A program made the position numbers and the translations under genes. Below, piece by piece: positions 16,450-24,987 of a stretch of 64,000 bases of DNA. How positions within the stretch are numbered: the first letter of the stretch is position 1; each line of letters starts with the position of its first letter. The notes beneath the pieces are model-generated. The model ran no database searches. It saw only the letters and a list, made by a program, of their open reading frames with translations, and was not told where the DNA came from. The stretch is from Mycobacteroides immunogenum (GTDB taxonomy: Bacteria; Actinomycetota; Actinomycetes; Mycobacteriales; Mycobacteriaceae): the NCBI RefSeq assembly GCF_001605725.1, contig NZ_CP011530.1:5509782-5573781 (forward strand), read 5' to 3'.

Positions 16450-17280
16450 CTATTTGAGACGTTCAGCGATCTGCGCCGGCGCATCCAACGCTGCCAGGGT
16501 GTCCCCCTCATTCAGCGGATCCAGGTGGAACAGCACCCGATCCACCCCCGCCTCAAGATAATTCGCGGCCAGCCGCTCCTCGGACGGCACCTCGGTGACG
16601 GTGGTCCCCAGGTCGGCGCGTCCCTGCTGCGCGAACCACGCACGCACACTGCGCACATCGTCGGCAGTGGTGCCCGGTGCCAGCGGCAGCCAGCCGTCGG
16701 CAAGACGCACCGTGCGCGACAGAGCCGCCTTACTGGCGCCGCCCACATAGATCGGCACCGGTGAGCCGGGGCGCGGTCGCGACTCGATCGGGCCGAAATC
16801 GACATGATCGCCGTGGAATTCGGTCACTTCGTGGGTCCAGATGGCCCGCAGAGCCGTCAGCTGCTCATCGAGCTTGGCACCCCGCGTCGCGGGCTCGGCC
16901 CCGTGGTTGCGTACCTCGCCCATGTTCCACCCGACGCCGACCCCGAGCACCAGCCGATCAGCGGACAACGTGGCCAGGGTGGCGACGGCCTTGCCCGTGT
17001 GCAGCACATCGCGCTGTGGCAGCAGCGCCACCCCCGATCCGACGACGAGCGTGCGCGTCGCGGACAAGGCGTAGGCAAGTACTACTGGGAGGTCGCGGAC
17101 CAGCGGCAGCCGCGCACGGAAGGCCGCCGGGATCTCTTCTTGTGCGGGGGTATCGGCCGGGAAGTACGAGTGGTCGTCAAAGAGCAGCCAGTCGAAGCCC
17201 CGTTCCTCGACGGCGCGGGCCAACACGTCCGGAGACACATATCCGTCGGCTGACGACGTGGAAACACCAAACCCGGTCAC
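16450..17280 (-). CDS. LLM-class F420-dependent oxidoreductase
   Basis: 276 residues of luciferase-like TIM-barrel sequence. Recognisable blocks are LARAVEERGFDWLLFDDHSYFPA, TRTLVVGSGVALLPQRDVLHTGKAVATLATLSADRLVLGVGVGWN (the cis-peptide and cofactor-binding region), PIYVGGASKAALSRTVRLADGWLP and a C-terminal VDRVLFHLDPL. The subfamily uses the deazaflavin F420, and members in mycobacteria reduce or oxidise diverse small substrates, so this one cannot be assigned. The GTG start at 17280 has no strong ribosome site. M. tuberculosis has an LLM gene (Rv0044c) in the same place near ino1. Confidence 0.8.
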   Translation of the reverse strand: MTGFGVSTSSADGYVSPDVLARAVEERGFDWLLFDDHSYFPADTPAQEEIPAAFRARLPLVRDLPVVLAYALSATRTLVVGSGVALLPQRDVLHTGKAVATLATLSADRLVLGVGVGWNMGEVRNHGAEPATRGAKLDEQLTALRAIWTHEVTEFHGDHVDFGPIESRPRPGSPVPIYVGGASKAALSRTVRLADGWLPLAPGTTADDVRSVRAWFAQQGRADLGTTVTEVPSEERLAANYLEAGVDRVLFHLDPLNEGDTLAALDAPAQIAERLK

Positions 17281-17343
17281 GCTTCAACCAAACTGCGGCC
17301 AGGCCGTTCTCATTCCCCCTACCTACAACGCAATAGCCCACGC

Positions 17344-18891
17344 TTAGAACCACGGGTTGATACGAGACAGATCGTTGTCGTAGATGCCCTCCGCCCGGTC
17401 CTGCACACCGAAGTTCGGCTGGAATCCGTACAACTTGCCCGCCAGCGCGGTTGGGGCATACGGCACCTCAAACTCGCCGGTCTCCGCAGGAAGCCAGGGA
17501 ATGTCTCTCGGCGAAGTCCCCGGGATATTCGGCGCGGTATGCGTGCCCATTTTGGTATGGCTCAGATCGATCACCGGCCGCAGCGTCGTCCACGTACCCC
17601 AGGCCGAGGGCTGGTCTACCAAGTACTTGGCGATGTCCTCATCGTCGACAGCCCGCGGAGTCTCGTCATTGTCAGCAGGGAACGATGCCGCGAACTGTGA
17701 GTTTCTCAGTAGCGAAACCTCGACGTTCCAGTAGCCGCCGTCGGATTCACGACGAGCCAACGCATCACAGATACCGCCGAACACCAGGTAAGCAGTTCCG
17801 TAGTCATTGATCAGTATCGGCGTGATCAACGGATACGGCTCAGCACCCGTCGACAAGTAGGTGACGCCGGAGCACGTCTGTGCGACCTGCTCGAAGCCGC
17901 GGCGGCGCTCCCACACCGAACCGATGGGTGCGAACGAAGCCCCCGCGTGCACTAGGCTCGGGTTGAGCTCGTACAGGGTGTCCTCGTCGAGCCCCAAGCG
18001 GTCGAACGCTCCCGGTGTGTGACCATTCAAGAAGACGTCGGCGCTGGCAATCAGCTCCTTGAAGCGCGCCTTTCCGCTCTCCGTCTTGAGATCCAGCCGG
18101 ATATTGCGCTTGCCCCATCCACTGGTCAGGTATGTCGCCAACATCCAGTCCCCCACAACAGGATTGACATTGATGACGTCGGCGCCCGCCGCCGCCAACA
18201 GGCGTGTCGCATTCGGGTTGGCCACAACGTTCGACACGTCAACGACGCGCACGCCCGACAACGGACGCGAACCGCTCGCCCCGAGAGTCCGGGCCTTCGC
18301 AGTACCGCGCTGCTTCAGGTTGATCAGCGGCACGCTCTGTGAAAACTCCCCCACCGGGTGCTGGAGCCACTCCTGGGGAGAACGCATCCACCCACCCGGT
18401 AGTCCCAGGGCGATCAGATTGTCTTCATGCTCCTGGGCGTCCTTTTTCGCGATCGCGGCGGCAATCCGCTTCGGGTCTGGCGGCGCGTCCAAGTAGGTAA
18501 GCATCTTGTTCCGCAGGTGGTGTATCTCTCCAATGATGTACAGCCACTTGCCATCCTTGGTTTCGTAGATTCCGTTGTCCGGCGAAATGGTCCAGATGTC
18601 CATCGTCGTGGGATCGCCGTTGATGAACTGGAAGACGTAATCGTTGAACGCCATAGCCGCCAGACGCCGGTCGATGGTGATCGTCTGCGCCGGGAGGCCC
18701 CGCACGGTGCCCAAGTTCTCCAGAGCTGAACCCGCGGCCGCGATCAAACCCGTCACGTAGTCATGCAGCGGCATGGGCGACTTGACGTAGGACTGGGTCT
18801 GCTCGATGACCAGCCGCGATAGATCCGGACGGTAGGAAAAGTTCTTGGCGATCTCGTCAAACACACGCTGCTGAATCCCGTTGAGGGACAT
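17344..18891 (-). CDS. CaiB/BaiF family III CoA-transferase-like protein with unusual domain order
   Basis: 515 residues from ATG 18891. Residues about 208-390 are the classical N-terminal half of a family III CoA-transferase: RPLSGVRVVDVSNVVANPNATRLLAAAGADVINVNP, GKRNIRLDLKTESGKARFKELIASADVFLNGHTPGAFDRLGLD and GGICDALARRESDGGYWNVEVSLLRN. Residues about 85-195 (DGKWLYIIGE, ALGLPGGWMRSPQEWLQHPVGEFSQSVPLI) look like the C-terminal half of the same fold, yet come first. Where the catalytic Asp is expected, the protein has Glu (about E334 in RRGFEQVAQTCSG). The substrate is unknown and activity is uncertain. Monocistronic, facing away from the permease gene. Confidence 0.75.
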   Translation of the reverse strand: MSLNGIQQRVFDEIAKNFSYRPDLSRLVIEQTQSYVKSPMPLHDYVTGLIAAAGSALENLGTVRGLPAQTITIDRRLAAMAFNDYVFQFINGDPTTMDIWTISPDNGIYETKDGKWLYIIGEIHHLRNKMLTYLDAPPDPKRIAAAIAKKDAQEHEDNLIALGLPGGWMRSPQEWLQHPVGEFSQSVPLINLKQRGTAKARTLGASGSRPLSGVRVVDVSNVVANPNATRLLAAAGADVINVNPVVGDWMLATYLTSGWGKRNIRLDLKTESGKARFKELIASADVFLNGHTPGAFDRLGLDEDTLYELNPSLVHAGASFAPIGSVWERRRGFEQVAQTCSGVTYLSTGAEPYPLITPILINDYGTAYLVFGGICDALARRESDGGYWNVEVSLLRNSQFAASFPADNDETPRAVDDEDIAKYLVDQPSAWGTWTTLRPVIDLSHTKMGTHTAPNIPGTSPRDIPWLPAETGEFEVPYAPTALAGKLYGFQPNFGVQDRAEGIYDNDLSRINPWF

Positions 18892-19040
18892 TACGCACAC
18901 CCCAGTTCTTTCGTGTTTAGTTATTTGGCGACTACGCGTTACCGGTTTTTGCATTAGATATTCGCTGGGTAGGGCACCACAAGAGGGTTGGCCTTGCTGA
19001 ATGGGCAACACTGTGAGCCAGATCGGGGCATGCTGGGCAA

Positions 19041-20429
19041 ATGGGAGTACCTGCGGCGACAGACAACAACGGCCTGCAGCACTCGCTGCAGAAGCGCCAC
19101 CTCACGATGATCGCGATCGGCGGTGTCATCGGCGCCGGCCTGTTCGTGGGATCCGGCGCGACCATCCAGGCCGCCGGGCCCGCAGCATTTCTCACCTACG
19201 CCATCACCGGGGTACTCATCGTCCTGGTGATGCGGATGCTCGGCGAGATGGCCGTCGCCAACCCGTCCACCGGTTCCTTCGCCGACTACAGCCGTCGCGC
19301 CCTCGGTGACTGGGCCGGATTCTCCGTCGGCTGGTTGTACTGGTACTTCTGGGTGATCGTCGTCGGCTTCGAAGCGGTCGCCGGGGGCAAGCTCATCCAG
19401 GACTGGCTGCCGCGCGCACCGCTGTGGCTGGTGGCGCTACTCCTGATGCTCGCCATGACGGCCACCAACTTGTTCTCGGTGCGCTCCTACGGCGAGTTCG
19501 AGTATTGGTTCGCCAGCGTGAAAGTGGCTGCGATCGTGGCATTTCTGGTCGCAGGCAGCTGTTACGTGTTGGGGCTGTGGCCGGACAAGAAGATGGACTT
19601 CTCCAACCTCACCGCCCACCACGGCTTCATGCCGCACGGACCGGGCGCCATCTTCTCGTCGATCGTCATCGTGATCTTCTCCATGGTGGGAGCCGAGATC
19701 GCCACCATCGCGGCGGCCGAATCGAAAGACCCCGCCAAGGCCATCAGCCAGGCCACCAACTCGGTGATCTACCGCGTGGCCATCTTCTTCGTCGGATCAA
19801 TCTTTTTGATCGCGGTCATCGTGCCGTGGGACAGCCCGGAATTGGGCACTTCGCCATACGTCACCGCATTCAAGACGATGGGCATCCCGGCCGCCGATCA
19901 CATCATGCGGGTGGTGGTGCTGACCGCCGTGCTGTCGTGTTTGAACTCGGCGATGTACACCGCGTCCCGCATGCTCTTCGTGCTCGCCGGCCGCGGCGAG
20001 GCTCCGCGCAGCTGGCTCAAGGTGAACACCCGTGGCGTGCCGGTGCAGGCAATTCTCGCGTCCTCGTTCATCGGCTTTGTCTGCGTCATCCTGGCGTACT
20101 TCTTCGAGCACACCGTGTTCCTGTTTCTGCTCAACTCCTCGGGCGCAGTAATCCTGTTCGTGTACTTGATGATTGCCATCTCGCAGTACATCCTGCGGCG
20201 CCGCACCCCCGAAGAGAAACTCCTCGTCAAGATGTGGGGCTACCCCGCCTTGACGATCCTTACCGCGATCGGCATCGTCGCCATCCTGGTGGCGATGGGT
20301 TTCCAGGACGCCACCCGCACCCAGCTGTGGACCAGCCTGCTGTCCTGGGGTGTGATCCTGCTGCTGTTCGGGGCGCTGCGGCTCAACCGCCGTCGCCGGC
20401 CGCAGCCCCAGGAACCCGCTACCCGGTGA
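19041..20429 (+). CDS. amino acid permease (APC superfamily)
   Basis: 462 residues with about twelve membrane helices. The first helix region carries LTMIAIGGVIGAGLFVGSGATIQAAGPAAFLTYAITG, the substrate-binding GxGLF-type motif of AAT-family permeases such as AroP, GabP and AnsP. Later landmarks are GEMAVANPSTGSFADYSRRALG, VGAEIATIAAAESKDPAKAI and LNSAMYTASRMLFVLAGRGEAPRSW. It should import an amino acid by proton symport across the plasma membrane; the exact substrate is not decidable. Its stop overlaps that of the convergent phosphotransferase gene by 11 bases. Confidence 0.88.
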   Translation: MGVPAATDNNGLQHSLQKRHLTMIAIGGVIGAGLFVGSGATIQAAGPAAFLTYAITGVLIVLVMRMLGEMAVANPSTGSFADYSRRALGDWAGFSVGWLYWYFWVIVVGFEAVAGGKLIQDWLPRAPLWLVALLLMLAMTATNLFSVRSYGEFEYWFASVKVAAIVAFLVAGSCYVLGLWPDKKMDFSNLTAHHGFMPHGPGAIFSSIVIVIFSMVGAEIATIAAAESKDPAKAISQATNSVIYRVAIFFVGSIFLIAVIVPWDSPELGTSPYVTAFKTMGIPAADHIMRVVVLTAVLSCLNSAMYTASRMLFVLAGRGEAPRSWLKVNTRGVPVQAILASSFIGFVCVILAYFFEHTVFLFLLNSSGAVILFVYLMIAISQYILRRRTPEEKLLVKMWGYPALTILTAIGIVAILVAMGFQDATRTQLWTSLLSWGVILLLFGALRLNRRRRPQPQEPATR

Positions 20430-21468
20430 TGGTGACGGCCCGCTTGAACAGCTGCAGCGTCAGGCCGTGCAGATAATCCCCCACCGCCACAGGCGCTTTC
20501 CCCGCGAACGCGCGGGCGTGCGTACCTTCCAGGATGATGCCCAGCTTGAAGCAGGCCAGCACCGTGTACCAGTCAATGGCATCCAGATCCCGGTCGGTGC
20601 GTGCCGCGTAGTGCGCGACCAGCTCCTGCGCCGTCGGTAGGCCTCCGGCCTGCACCAACGCCCCACCTAAGGAGGCGGTCTCGTGCTCCGACGGCCATGT
20701 GGCCAACAGCCAGCCCAGATCCAGCAGCGGGTCACCGATCGTGGACATCTCCCAGTCCACGATGGCGGCGAGCTGCGGGCCGTCGTTGCGGAACATCATG
20801 TTGGCCAGATGGAAATCGCCATGCATGATTCCCGGCTTCCACTGCGAGGGTCGATGCTGTTCAAGCCAATTCGCCACGGATTGCACACCCGGAATGTCCG
20901 GGCCCGGGTATCCGTCATGCTTGGCGTATGAATCCAGCTCCTTGAGCCAGCGTGGCACCTGCCGCTCCAGGAAACCGTCCGGATTGCCGTACCCCTCCAA
21001 CCCGAGCGCCTGGTAGTCCAGGGCGCCGAGGGCCGCAATGCCGCTGACCGCCTCCAGGCCCATCCGATGCCGAACCTCGGCACTGCCGGCATGTAGTTCG
21101 GGCAGGGTGACCGTGGCATTGAACCCGTCCACCGGCTCCATCAGGTAGAAGACCGCGCCGCCCAGCACCGTCTCATCGGTGCACGCGGCGATGAGCTCGG
21201 GCGCCGCAACGCCCTGCCCGCGTAGCGCTCCCAGCAGCCGTGCCTCCCGGCGGATCACGTTGTTGCTGGCGTCGCGCAGATGTTTGGGCGGTCGCCGCAA
21301 CACATACTCGCGCCCACCCCTGCGGAAACGAACCATGATGTTCTGGGTGCCGCCGGTGATCGCGGAGACATCCGATACCTCCCCGCCGGGAAGTCCCTGC
21401 CCATCCATCCAACGCGAAACAACGTCGAAATCAACGCTTTTCGGATCGATATGTTGTGGAGCCGCCAT
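20419..21468 (-). CDS. APH-family phosphotransferase associated with acyl-CoA dehydrogenase
   Basis: 349 residues from ATG 21468, which shares its A with the TGA stop of the upstream dehydrogenase (TGATG). The kinase-like fold shows the N-lobe ITGGTQNIMVRFRRGGREYVLRRPP, the catalytic loop MHGDFHLANMMF and the metal-binding IVDWEMSTIGDPLLDLGWLLA. This is the aminoglycoside-phosphotransferase family that in mycobacteria (historically named FadE36) pairs with acyl-CoA dehydrogenases, as does ACAD10/11 in animals, where phosphorylation of 4-hydroxyacyl-CoA is part of hydroxy-acid breakdown. A matching role here is inferred. Translational coupling to the dehydrogenase supports joint action. Confidence 0.85.
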   Translation of the reverse strand: MAAPQHIDPKSVDFDVVSRWMDGQGLPGGEVSDVSAITGGTQNIMVRFRRGGREYVLRRPPKHLRDASNNVIRREARLLGALRGQGVAAPELIAACTDETVLGGAVFYLMEPVDGFNATVTLPELHAGSAEVRHRMGLEAVSGIAALGALDYQALGLEGYGNPDGFLERQVPRWLKELDSYAKHDGYPGPDIPGVQSVANWLEQHRPSQWKPGIMHGDFHLANMMFRNDGPQLAAIVDWEMSTIGDPLLDLGWLLATWPSEHETASLGGALVQAGGLPTAQELVAHYAARTDRDLDAIDWYTVLACFKLGIILEGTHARAFAGKAPVAVGDYLHGLTLQLFKRAVTITG

Positions 21469-22757
21469 CACAGGTTTCCCACGCGGTGTTCCAGCCGCTC
21501 CGCCACATGGGCGCGTGCCTTCTCGGTCAGCGCCGGGATGTGGCTCGGCGGGAAGAGACCCTCGTAGGGGGTGTAGTCCTTGAGGACCTCTTTGGCGATG
21601 GTGACCTTGTGCACCTCGGTCGGGCCATCCACGAGCCCCATGACCTCCGAGTACAGGAACATCTTGGCCAACGGCATCTCCTCGGACACCCCGAGCGAAC
21701 CGTGCAGATGCAGTGCGCGCTGAGCCACATCGTGCATCACCTTGGGCATCGCCGCCTTGATGGCCGAAATATCCTTGCGCACCTTCAGATAGTCCTGGTG
21801 CTTGTCGATGAGCCACGCGGTGCGCAGCACCAAAAGGCGGAACGATTCCATCTCGATCCAGCTATCGGCGATACGTTCCTGGGTCATCTGTAGTTTGGCG
21901 ATGGTGCCACCGCGCGCTTCGCGACTGATGACACGCTCGCACATCATGTCGAAGGCCTTACGTACCTGGGCCACCGTGCGCATGGCATGGTGCACACGAC
22001 CGCCACCGAGGCGGGTCTGCGCAATCGCGAAGGCTCCGCCCTCGGCACCCAGCATGTTCTCGGCGCGGATGCGGGCATTGGTGAAGCGCGTGTAGGCCTC
22101 GTCCTCACTGAACCCATGCACCGTGATGTTCCGGACGATCTCCACACCGGGCGCGTTCGGGTCGACGATGAACATCGACATCCCCTGGTAGGGACTGACC
22201 TCGGTGTTCGTCACGGCCATGACGATCCAGAACGCGGCGTGCCGCGCCTCGGAGTTGAACCACTTCTCGCCGTTGAGGATCCACTCGTCGCCGTCACGGA
22301 CCGCGGTGGTCTTGAACAGCGTCGGATCCGATCCGCCCTGCGGCTCCGTCATCACATAACAGGAGCCGATATCACCGTCCATCAACGGCTGCAGGTACTT
22401 GGCCTTCTGCGCTTCGGTACCGTAGTGCGCGAGGATTTCCGCGTTCCCGGTATCGGGCGCCTGACATCCGAATATCGAAGGAGCCCAGACCGAGCGGCCC
22501 AGAATCTCATTGAGCAGGGCCAGTTTGAGCTGTCCGTAGCCCGGGCCGCCCAGCTCCGGTCCGAGGTGGCAGGCCCACAGGCCGCGGCGCTTGACCTCTT
22601 CCTTGAGCGGGCGCACATAGTCCATGGCTTCTTTGTCGGACTTGTCGTACGGATTGGGGAACACATAGTCAAGCGGTTCGACCTCGGTGCGGACGAATTC
22701 GTCGGCCCAGTCCAACAGCTCCTGGTACTCCGGGTCGGTTTCGAAATCCCATGCCAT
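21468..22757 (-). CDS. acyl-CoA dehydrogenase (long, ACAD10/11-like)
   Basis: 429 residues from ATG 22757, two bases after the TetR stop, with GGAAGTGAC as ribosome site inside that gene. The FAD-binding landmarks CYVMTEPQGGSDPTLFKTTAVRDGDEWILNGEKWFNS and GGGRVHHAMRTVAQVRKAFDMMCERVISREARGG, then ALHLHGSLGVSEEMPLAKMFLYSEVMGLVDGPTEVHKVTIAKEVL, define the enzyme. It introduces a double bond into an acyl-CoA, passing electrons to ETF. Linkage to the downstream phosphotransferase suggests a hydroxylated or branched acyl substrate. It belongs to the SDR-TetR-ACAD-APH operon. Confidence 0.92.
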   Translation of the reverse strand: MAWDFETDPEYQELLDWADEFVRTEVEPLDYVFPNPYDKSDKEAMDYVRPLKEEVKRRGLWACHLGPELGGPGYGQLKLALLNEILGRSVWAPSIFGCQAPDTGNAEILAHYGTEAQKAKYLQPLMDGDIGSCYVMTEPQGGSDPTLFKTTAVRDGDEWILNGEKWFNSEARHAAFWIVMAVTNTEVSPYQGMSMFIVDPNAPGVEIVRNITVHGFSEDEAYTRFTNARIRAENMLGAEGGAFAIAQTRLGGGRVHHAMRTVAQVRKAFDMMCERVISREARGGTIAKLQMTQERIADSWIEMESFRLLVLRTAWLIDKHQDYLKVRKDISAIKAAMPKVMHDVAQRALHLHGSLGVSEEMPLAKMFLYSEVMGLVDGPTEVHKVTIAKEVLKDYTPYEGLFPPSHIPALTEKARAHVAERLEHRVGNL

Positions 22758-22758
22758 G

Positions 22759-23406
22759 TCAGTCACTTCCTGTCGGTTCGGGCGCACGGTCGATCCGTAC
22801 ACCCTCCAAAACCATGTCGGCGATGCGCTTGGCGATCTGTGCCGGGCTCTTGCCGTCGGCGCGGTACCAGACCGCGACCATGTTCAACATGCCCAGGACC
22901 GCATTGGTGACCACGTGATCGGCGCTCCGAAACACCCCGGCCTCATATCCCTCGTCGAAGACGCGCTGCCAGCAGTGCTGCAACTCGTCGCGCAGGCCCT
23001 GCAGTTCCGCGGCACGCTCGCCGGTCAGTGCCGACCCGTCACGCACCTGAATAGACACCTGCTTGCGGTACTTGACGATCAAAATCACGTAGGAGCCGAT
23101 CAACGTGCGCAAGCGCTTGGCGGGCTCGGTGTTCATGTGTGCGATATGGACGGCCTCGGTAAGCATCTCGTCGATATAACTGCGCAGGATCTCCCAGAGC
23201 AGCTCCTCCTTGGAACCGATGTGGTAGTACAGAGCGCCACCGCGCACACCGGCCGCGGCACCGATCTCCGCCACGCCCGTGCCATGAAATCCTTTTTCCG
23301 CGAAGAGTTCCGTTGCCGCATCCATGATCCGCCGACGGGTGGCCGCGGCGTCACCGTCGGATGCCGGCGGGCGGCCCCGGCGCGGTTTGGCGCCGGTCTC
23401 CGTCAC
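22759..23406 (-). CDS. TetR/AcrR family regulator of the acyl-CoA dehydrogenase operon
   Basis: 215 residues. After a basic leader (KPRRGRPPASDGD), the helix-turn-helix reads RRRIMDAATELFAEKGFHGTGVAEIGAAAGVRGGALYYHIGSKEELL, typical of TetR. The C-terminal ligand domain contains YVILIVKYRKQVSIQVRDGSALTGERAAELQGLRDE, similar to KstR2-type acyl-CoA-responsive repressors. The GTG start overlaps the SDR stop (GTGA), and its own stop is two bases from the dehydrogenase start, so it is a co-translated member of the operon it likely controls through the palindrome at 24154-24177. An acyl-CoA inducer is a reasonable inference. Confidence 0.88.
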   Translation of the reverse strand: MTETGAKPRRGRPPASDGDAAATRRRIMDAATELFAEKGFHGTGVAEIGAAAGVRGGALYYHIGSKEELLWEILRSYIDEMLTEAVHIAHMNTEPAKRLRTLIGSYVILIVKYRKQVSIQVRDGSALTGERAAELQGLRDELQHCWQRVFDEGYEAGVFRSADHVVTNAVLGMLNMVAVWYRADGKSPAQIAKRIADMVLEGVRIDRAPEPTGSD

Positions 23407-24140
23407 AGGATGCCGCCGTCCAAACGAATCGTCGTTCCCGTGCAGTAGGCCGACGCTTCGCTCGCGAGATACAGCGCCGCGCCCACGACATCCTCGGGTT
23501 CACCGATGCGCCGCAGCGGAATGCTCGGCATGAGCGCCTCGGCGAATCCCTCCGGCCAGGCCGCGGCGATATCGGTGTTGAACAGTCCACACTGAATCGT
23601 GTTGGCACGCACCGTCGGTCCGAAGCTATGCGATAGCCCCAGGGTCAGCGCGTTCAGGCCCGCCTTGGCGGCCGCATAGGGCAGCGCCGTCGCCTCGGGA
23701 CGCACCGCCTCAATGGAGCTGATGTTGATGATCGAGCCACCCGTCCCAGCGGCCATCTTGGTGGCTATCGACGCCGACAACCGGAACGGACCCTTCAGGT
23801 TCACCCCAATGACCTTGTCGAACAACGCTTCCGAGACTTGGTCCAGGCTGGGATACAGCGGGGACAATCCCGCGTTGTTCACCAACACGTCCACCCGGCC
23901 GAACTCGCGGTACACGGTGTCGACCAACTGGTCGCACTGTTCCCAGGAGCTGACGTTGCACGCGACCGGGAGCGCACGGCGGCCGTGCTCGGCTTCCACC
24001 TTGGCGGCCAGCTCGGCACAGGGATCGATCTTGCGGCTGGCGATCACCACGTCGGCACCGTGGGCCGCGAATGCCTGCACCATCGCCCGCCCCAATCCGC
24101 GGCTTCCGCCGGTGACGACGACGACCTTGTCCTGCAGCAT
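23403..24140 (-). CDS. short-chain dehydrogenase/reductase (classical SDR)
   Basis: 245 residues. NAD(P)-binding TGGSRGLG is at about 11-18, with Arg/Lys following the second strand (VIASRKID), which favours NADP. NNAG comes at about residues 88-91. The catalytic part has Ser in IINISSIEAV and Tyr-x-x-x-Lys in PYAAAKAGLNAL. The protein ends in the typical YLASEASAYCTGTTIRLDGG. As first gene of the TetR-ACAD-phosphotransferase operon, it may act as a 3-hydroxyacyl or related dehydrogenase in the same catabolic route. Overlaps the TetR gene by four bases. Confidence 0.9.
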   Translation of the reverse strand: MLQDKVVVVTGGSRGLGRAMVQAFAAHGADVVIASRKIDPCAELAAKVEAEHGRRALPVACNVSSWEQCDQLVDTVYREFGRVDVLVNNAGLSPLYPSLDQVSEALFDKVIGVNLKGPFRLSASIATKMAAGTGGSIINISSIEAVRPEATALPYAAAKAGLNALTLGLSHSFGPTVRANTIQCGLFNTDIAAAWPEGFAEALMPSIPLRRIGEPEDVVGAALYLASEASAYCTGTTIRLDGGIL

Positions 24141-24153
24141 TGCGCCTCCTCAA

Positions 24154-24177
24154 TTAATGTGGCGATCGCTACATTAA
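24154..24177. promoter_or_regulatory. 24-bp near-perfect palindrome upstream of the SDR-TetR-ACAD-APH operon
   Basis: Outer arms TTAATGT and ACATTAA flank the self-complementary core GCGATCGC, with a single mismatched pair between arm and core. It lies 14-37 bases above the SDR start codon. Its length and symmetry fit a TetR-dimer operator, and the only regulator nearby is the TetR encoded in the operon. Confidence 0.75.
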
Positions 24178-24216
24178 AGAGAATCTGCCGATAGCGCAAG
24201 AGCCCGTCTCGGCCGA

Positions 24217-24921
24217 TCAGTGGGTGAGCTTGTCCAGCAGCAGGGTGAACATCGCGTCGGTCTTGTCCTCCTGGGGATCGACGCGGCAAAACATCACCGA
24301 GGCGACGTAGTTCGCGCGTTGCCGCGCCACCAGCCGGCAGGACCACGGCGAATTATCGGTATTGCGCGTCCAGTTCACCTCGTCCTGACCGCTGTGCAAG
24401 ATCTTGAGAGACCAGCTCTCCTTGGCGGCGCCCACCGAGGTAACCCCACGCACCCCGTCGCATCGCGACATGCGCTGGGCGAATTGTTCGAACTGCTGGC
24501 TGGCAGAATTCGCGTTCTCGAACACGATGAGTGCGGTGCCGACTGTGTGCTTGCGCACCTTCTCGACACTCTGTGAGTAGGCCTGGATGCGCGCCGCACC
24601 GAAACTCAGGTACTGCTGGCGGGTGGCCAAGGAATACCCGTAGGCACAGTCAGACACCGTGTTGGCCGTCGAGAGCACCGTCTCTACCGCCGGGATGGTC
24701 TTGACCGCCGGAAGACCGGTTGCCGCACGAACATCCGGCGCCGATAGCAGGTGATCTTCGAGGTCGGCCTGTCTGGGTGGCAGCATCGGATAGAGCTTGT
24801 CGGGCTTGTCCGGGGCTGCCGCGTCACCCGTGATCGCCTGCGTGCAGGAAGTCAGCATCACGGCCGCACTGAGTAAAACCATTGGAGCCCAGCGCATCGC
24901 CCGCCTTGTCGTCGGAAGCAT
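24217..24921 (-). CDS. lipoprotein with PknH-like sensor domain
   Basis: 234 residues from ATG 24921. The signal peptide LPTTRRAMRWAPMVLLSAAVMLTSC ends in a lipobox LTSC. The mature protein has the PknH_C-type sensor fold with four spaced cysteines (SDCAYGY, MSRCDGV, WSCRLVARQRANY, MFCRVDPQ) that form two disulfides in the PknH structure. Such stand-alone sensor-domain lipoproteins are common in mycobacteria and are thought to bind a ligand outside the membrane. TATTCT seven bases before the ATG argues for leaderless translation and against an in-frame ATG at 24966. Confidence 0.8.
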   Translation of the reverse strand: MLPTTRRAMRWAPMVLLSAAVMLTSCTQAITGDAAAPDKPDKLYPMLPPRQADLEDHLLSAPDVRAATGLPAVKTIPAVETVLSTANTVSDCAYGYSLATRQQYLSFGAARIQAYSQSVEKVRKHTVGTALIVFENANSASQQFEQFAQRMSRCDGVRGVTSVGAAKESWSLKILHSGQDEVNWTRNTDNSPWSCRLVARQRANYVASVMFCRVDPQEDKTDAMFTLLLDKLTH

Positions 24922-24928
24922 GGGCCGC

Positions 24929-24934
24929 AGAATA
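24929..24934 (-). promoter_or_regulatory. -10 element of leaderless promoter for sensor-domain lipoprotein
   Basis: TATTCT on the minus strand, then GCGGCCC (seven bases), then ATG at 24921. Confidence 0.55.
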
Positions 24935-24987
24935 TCGGCGATATCCCCTGTCCCGGCATCCCCCATCGGGACTTGCCAGATGTGAAG

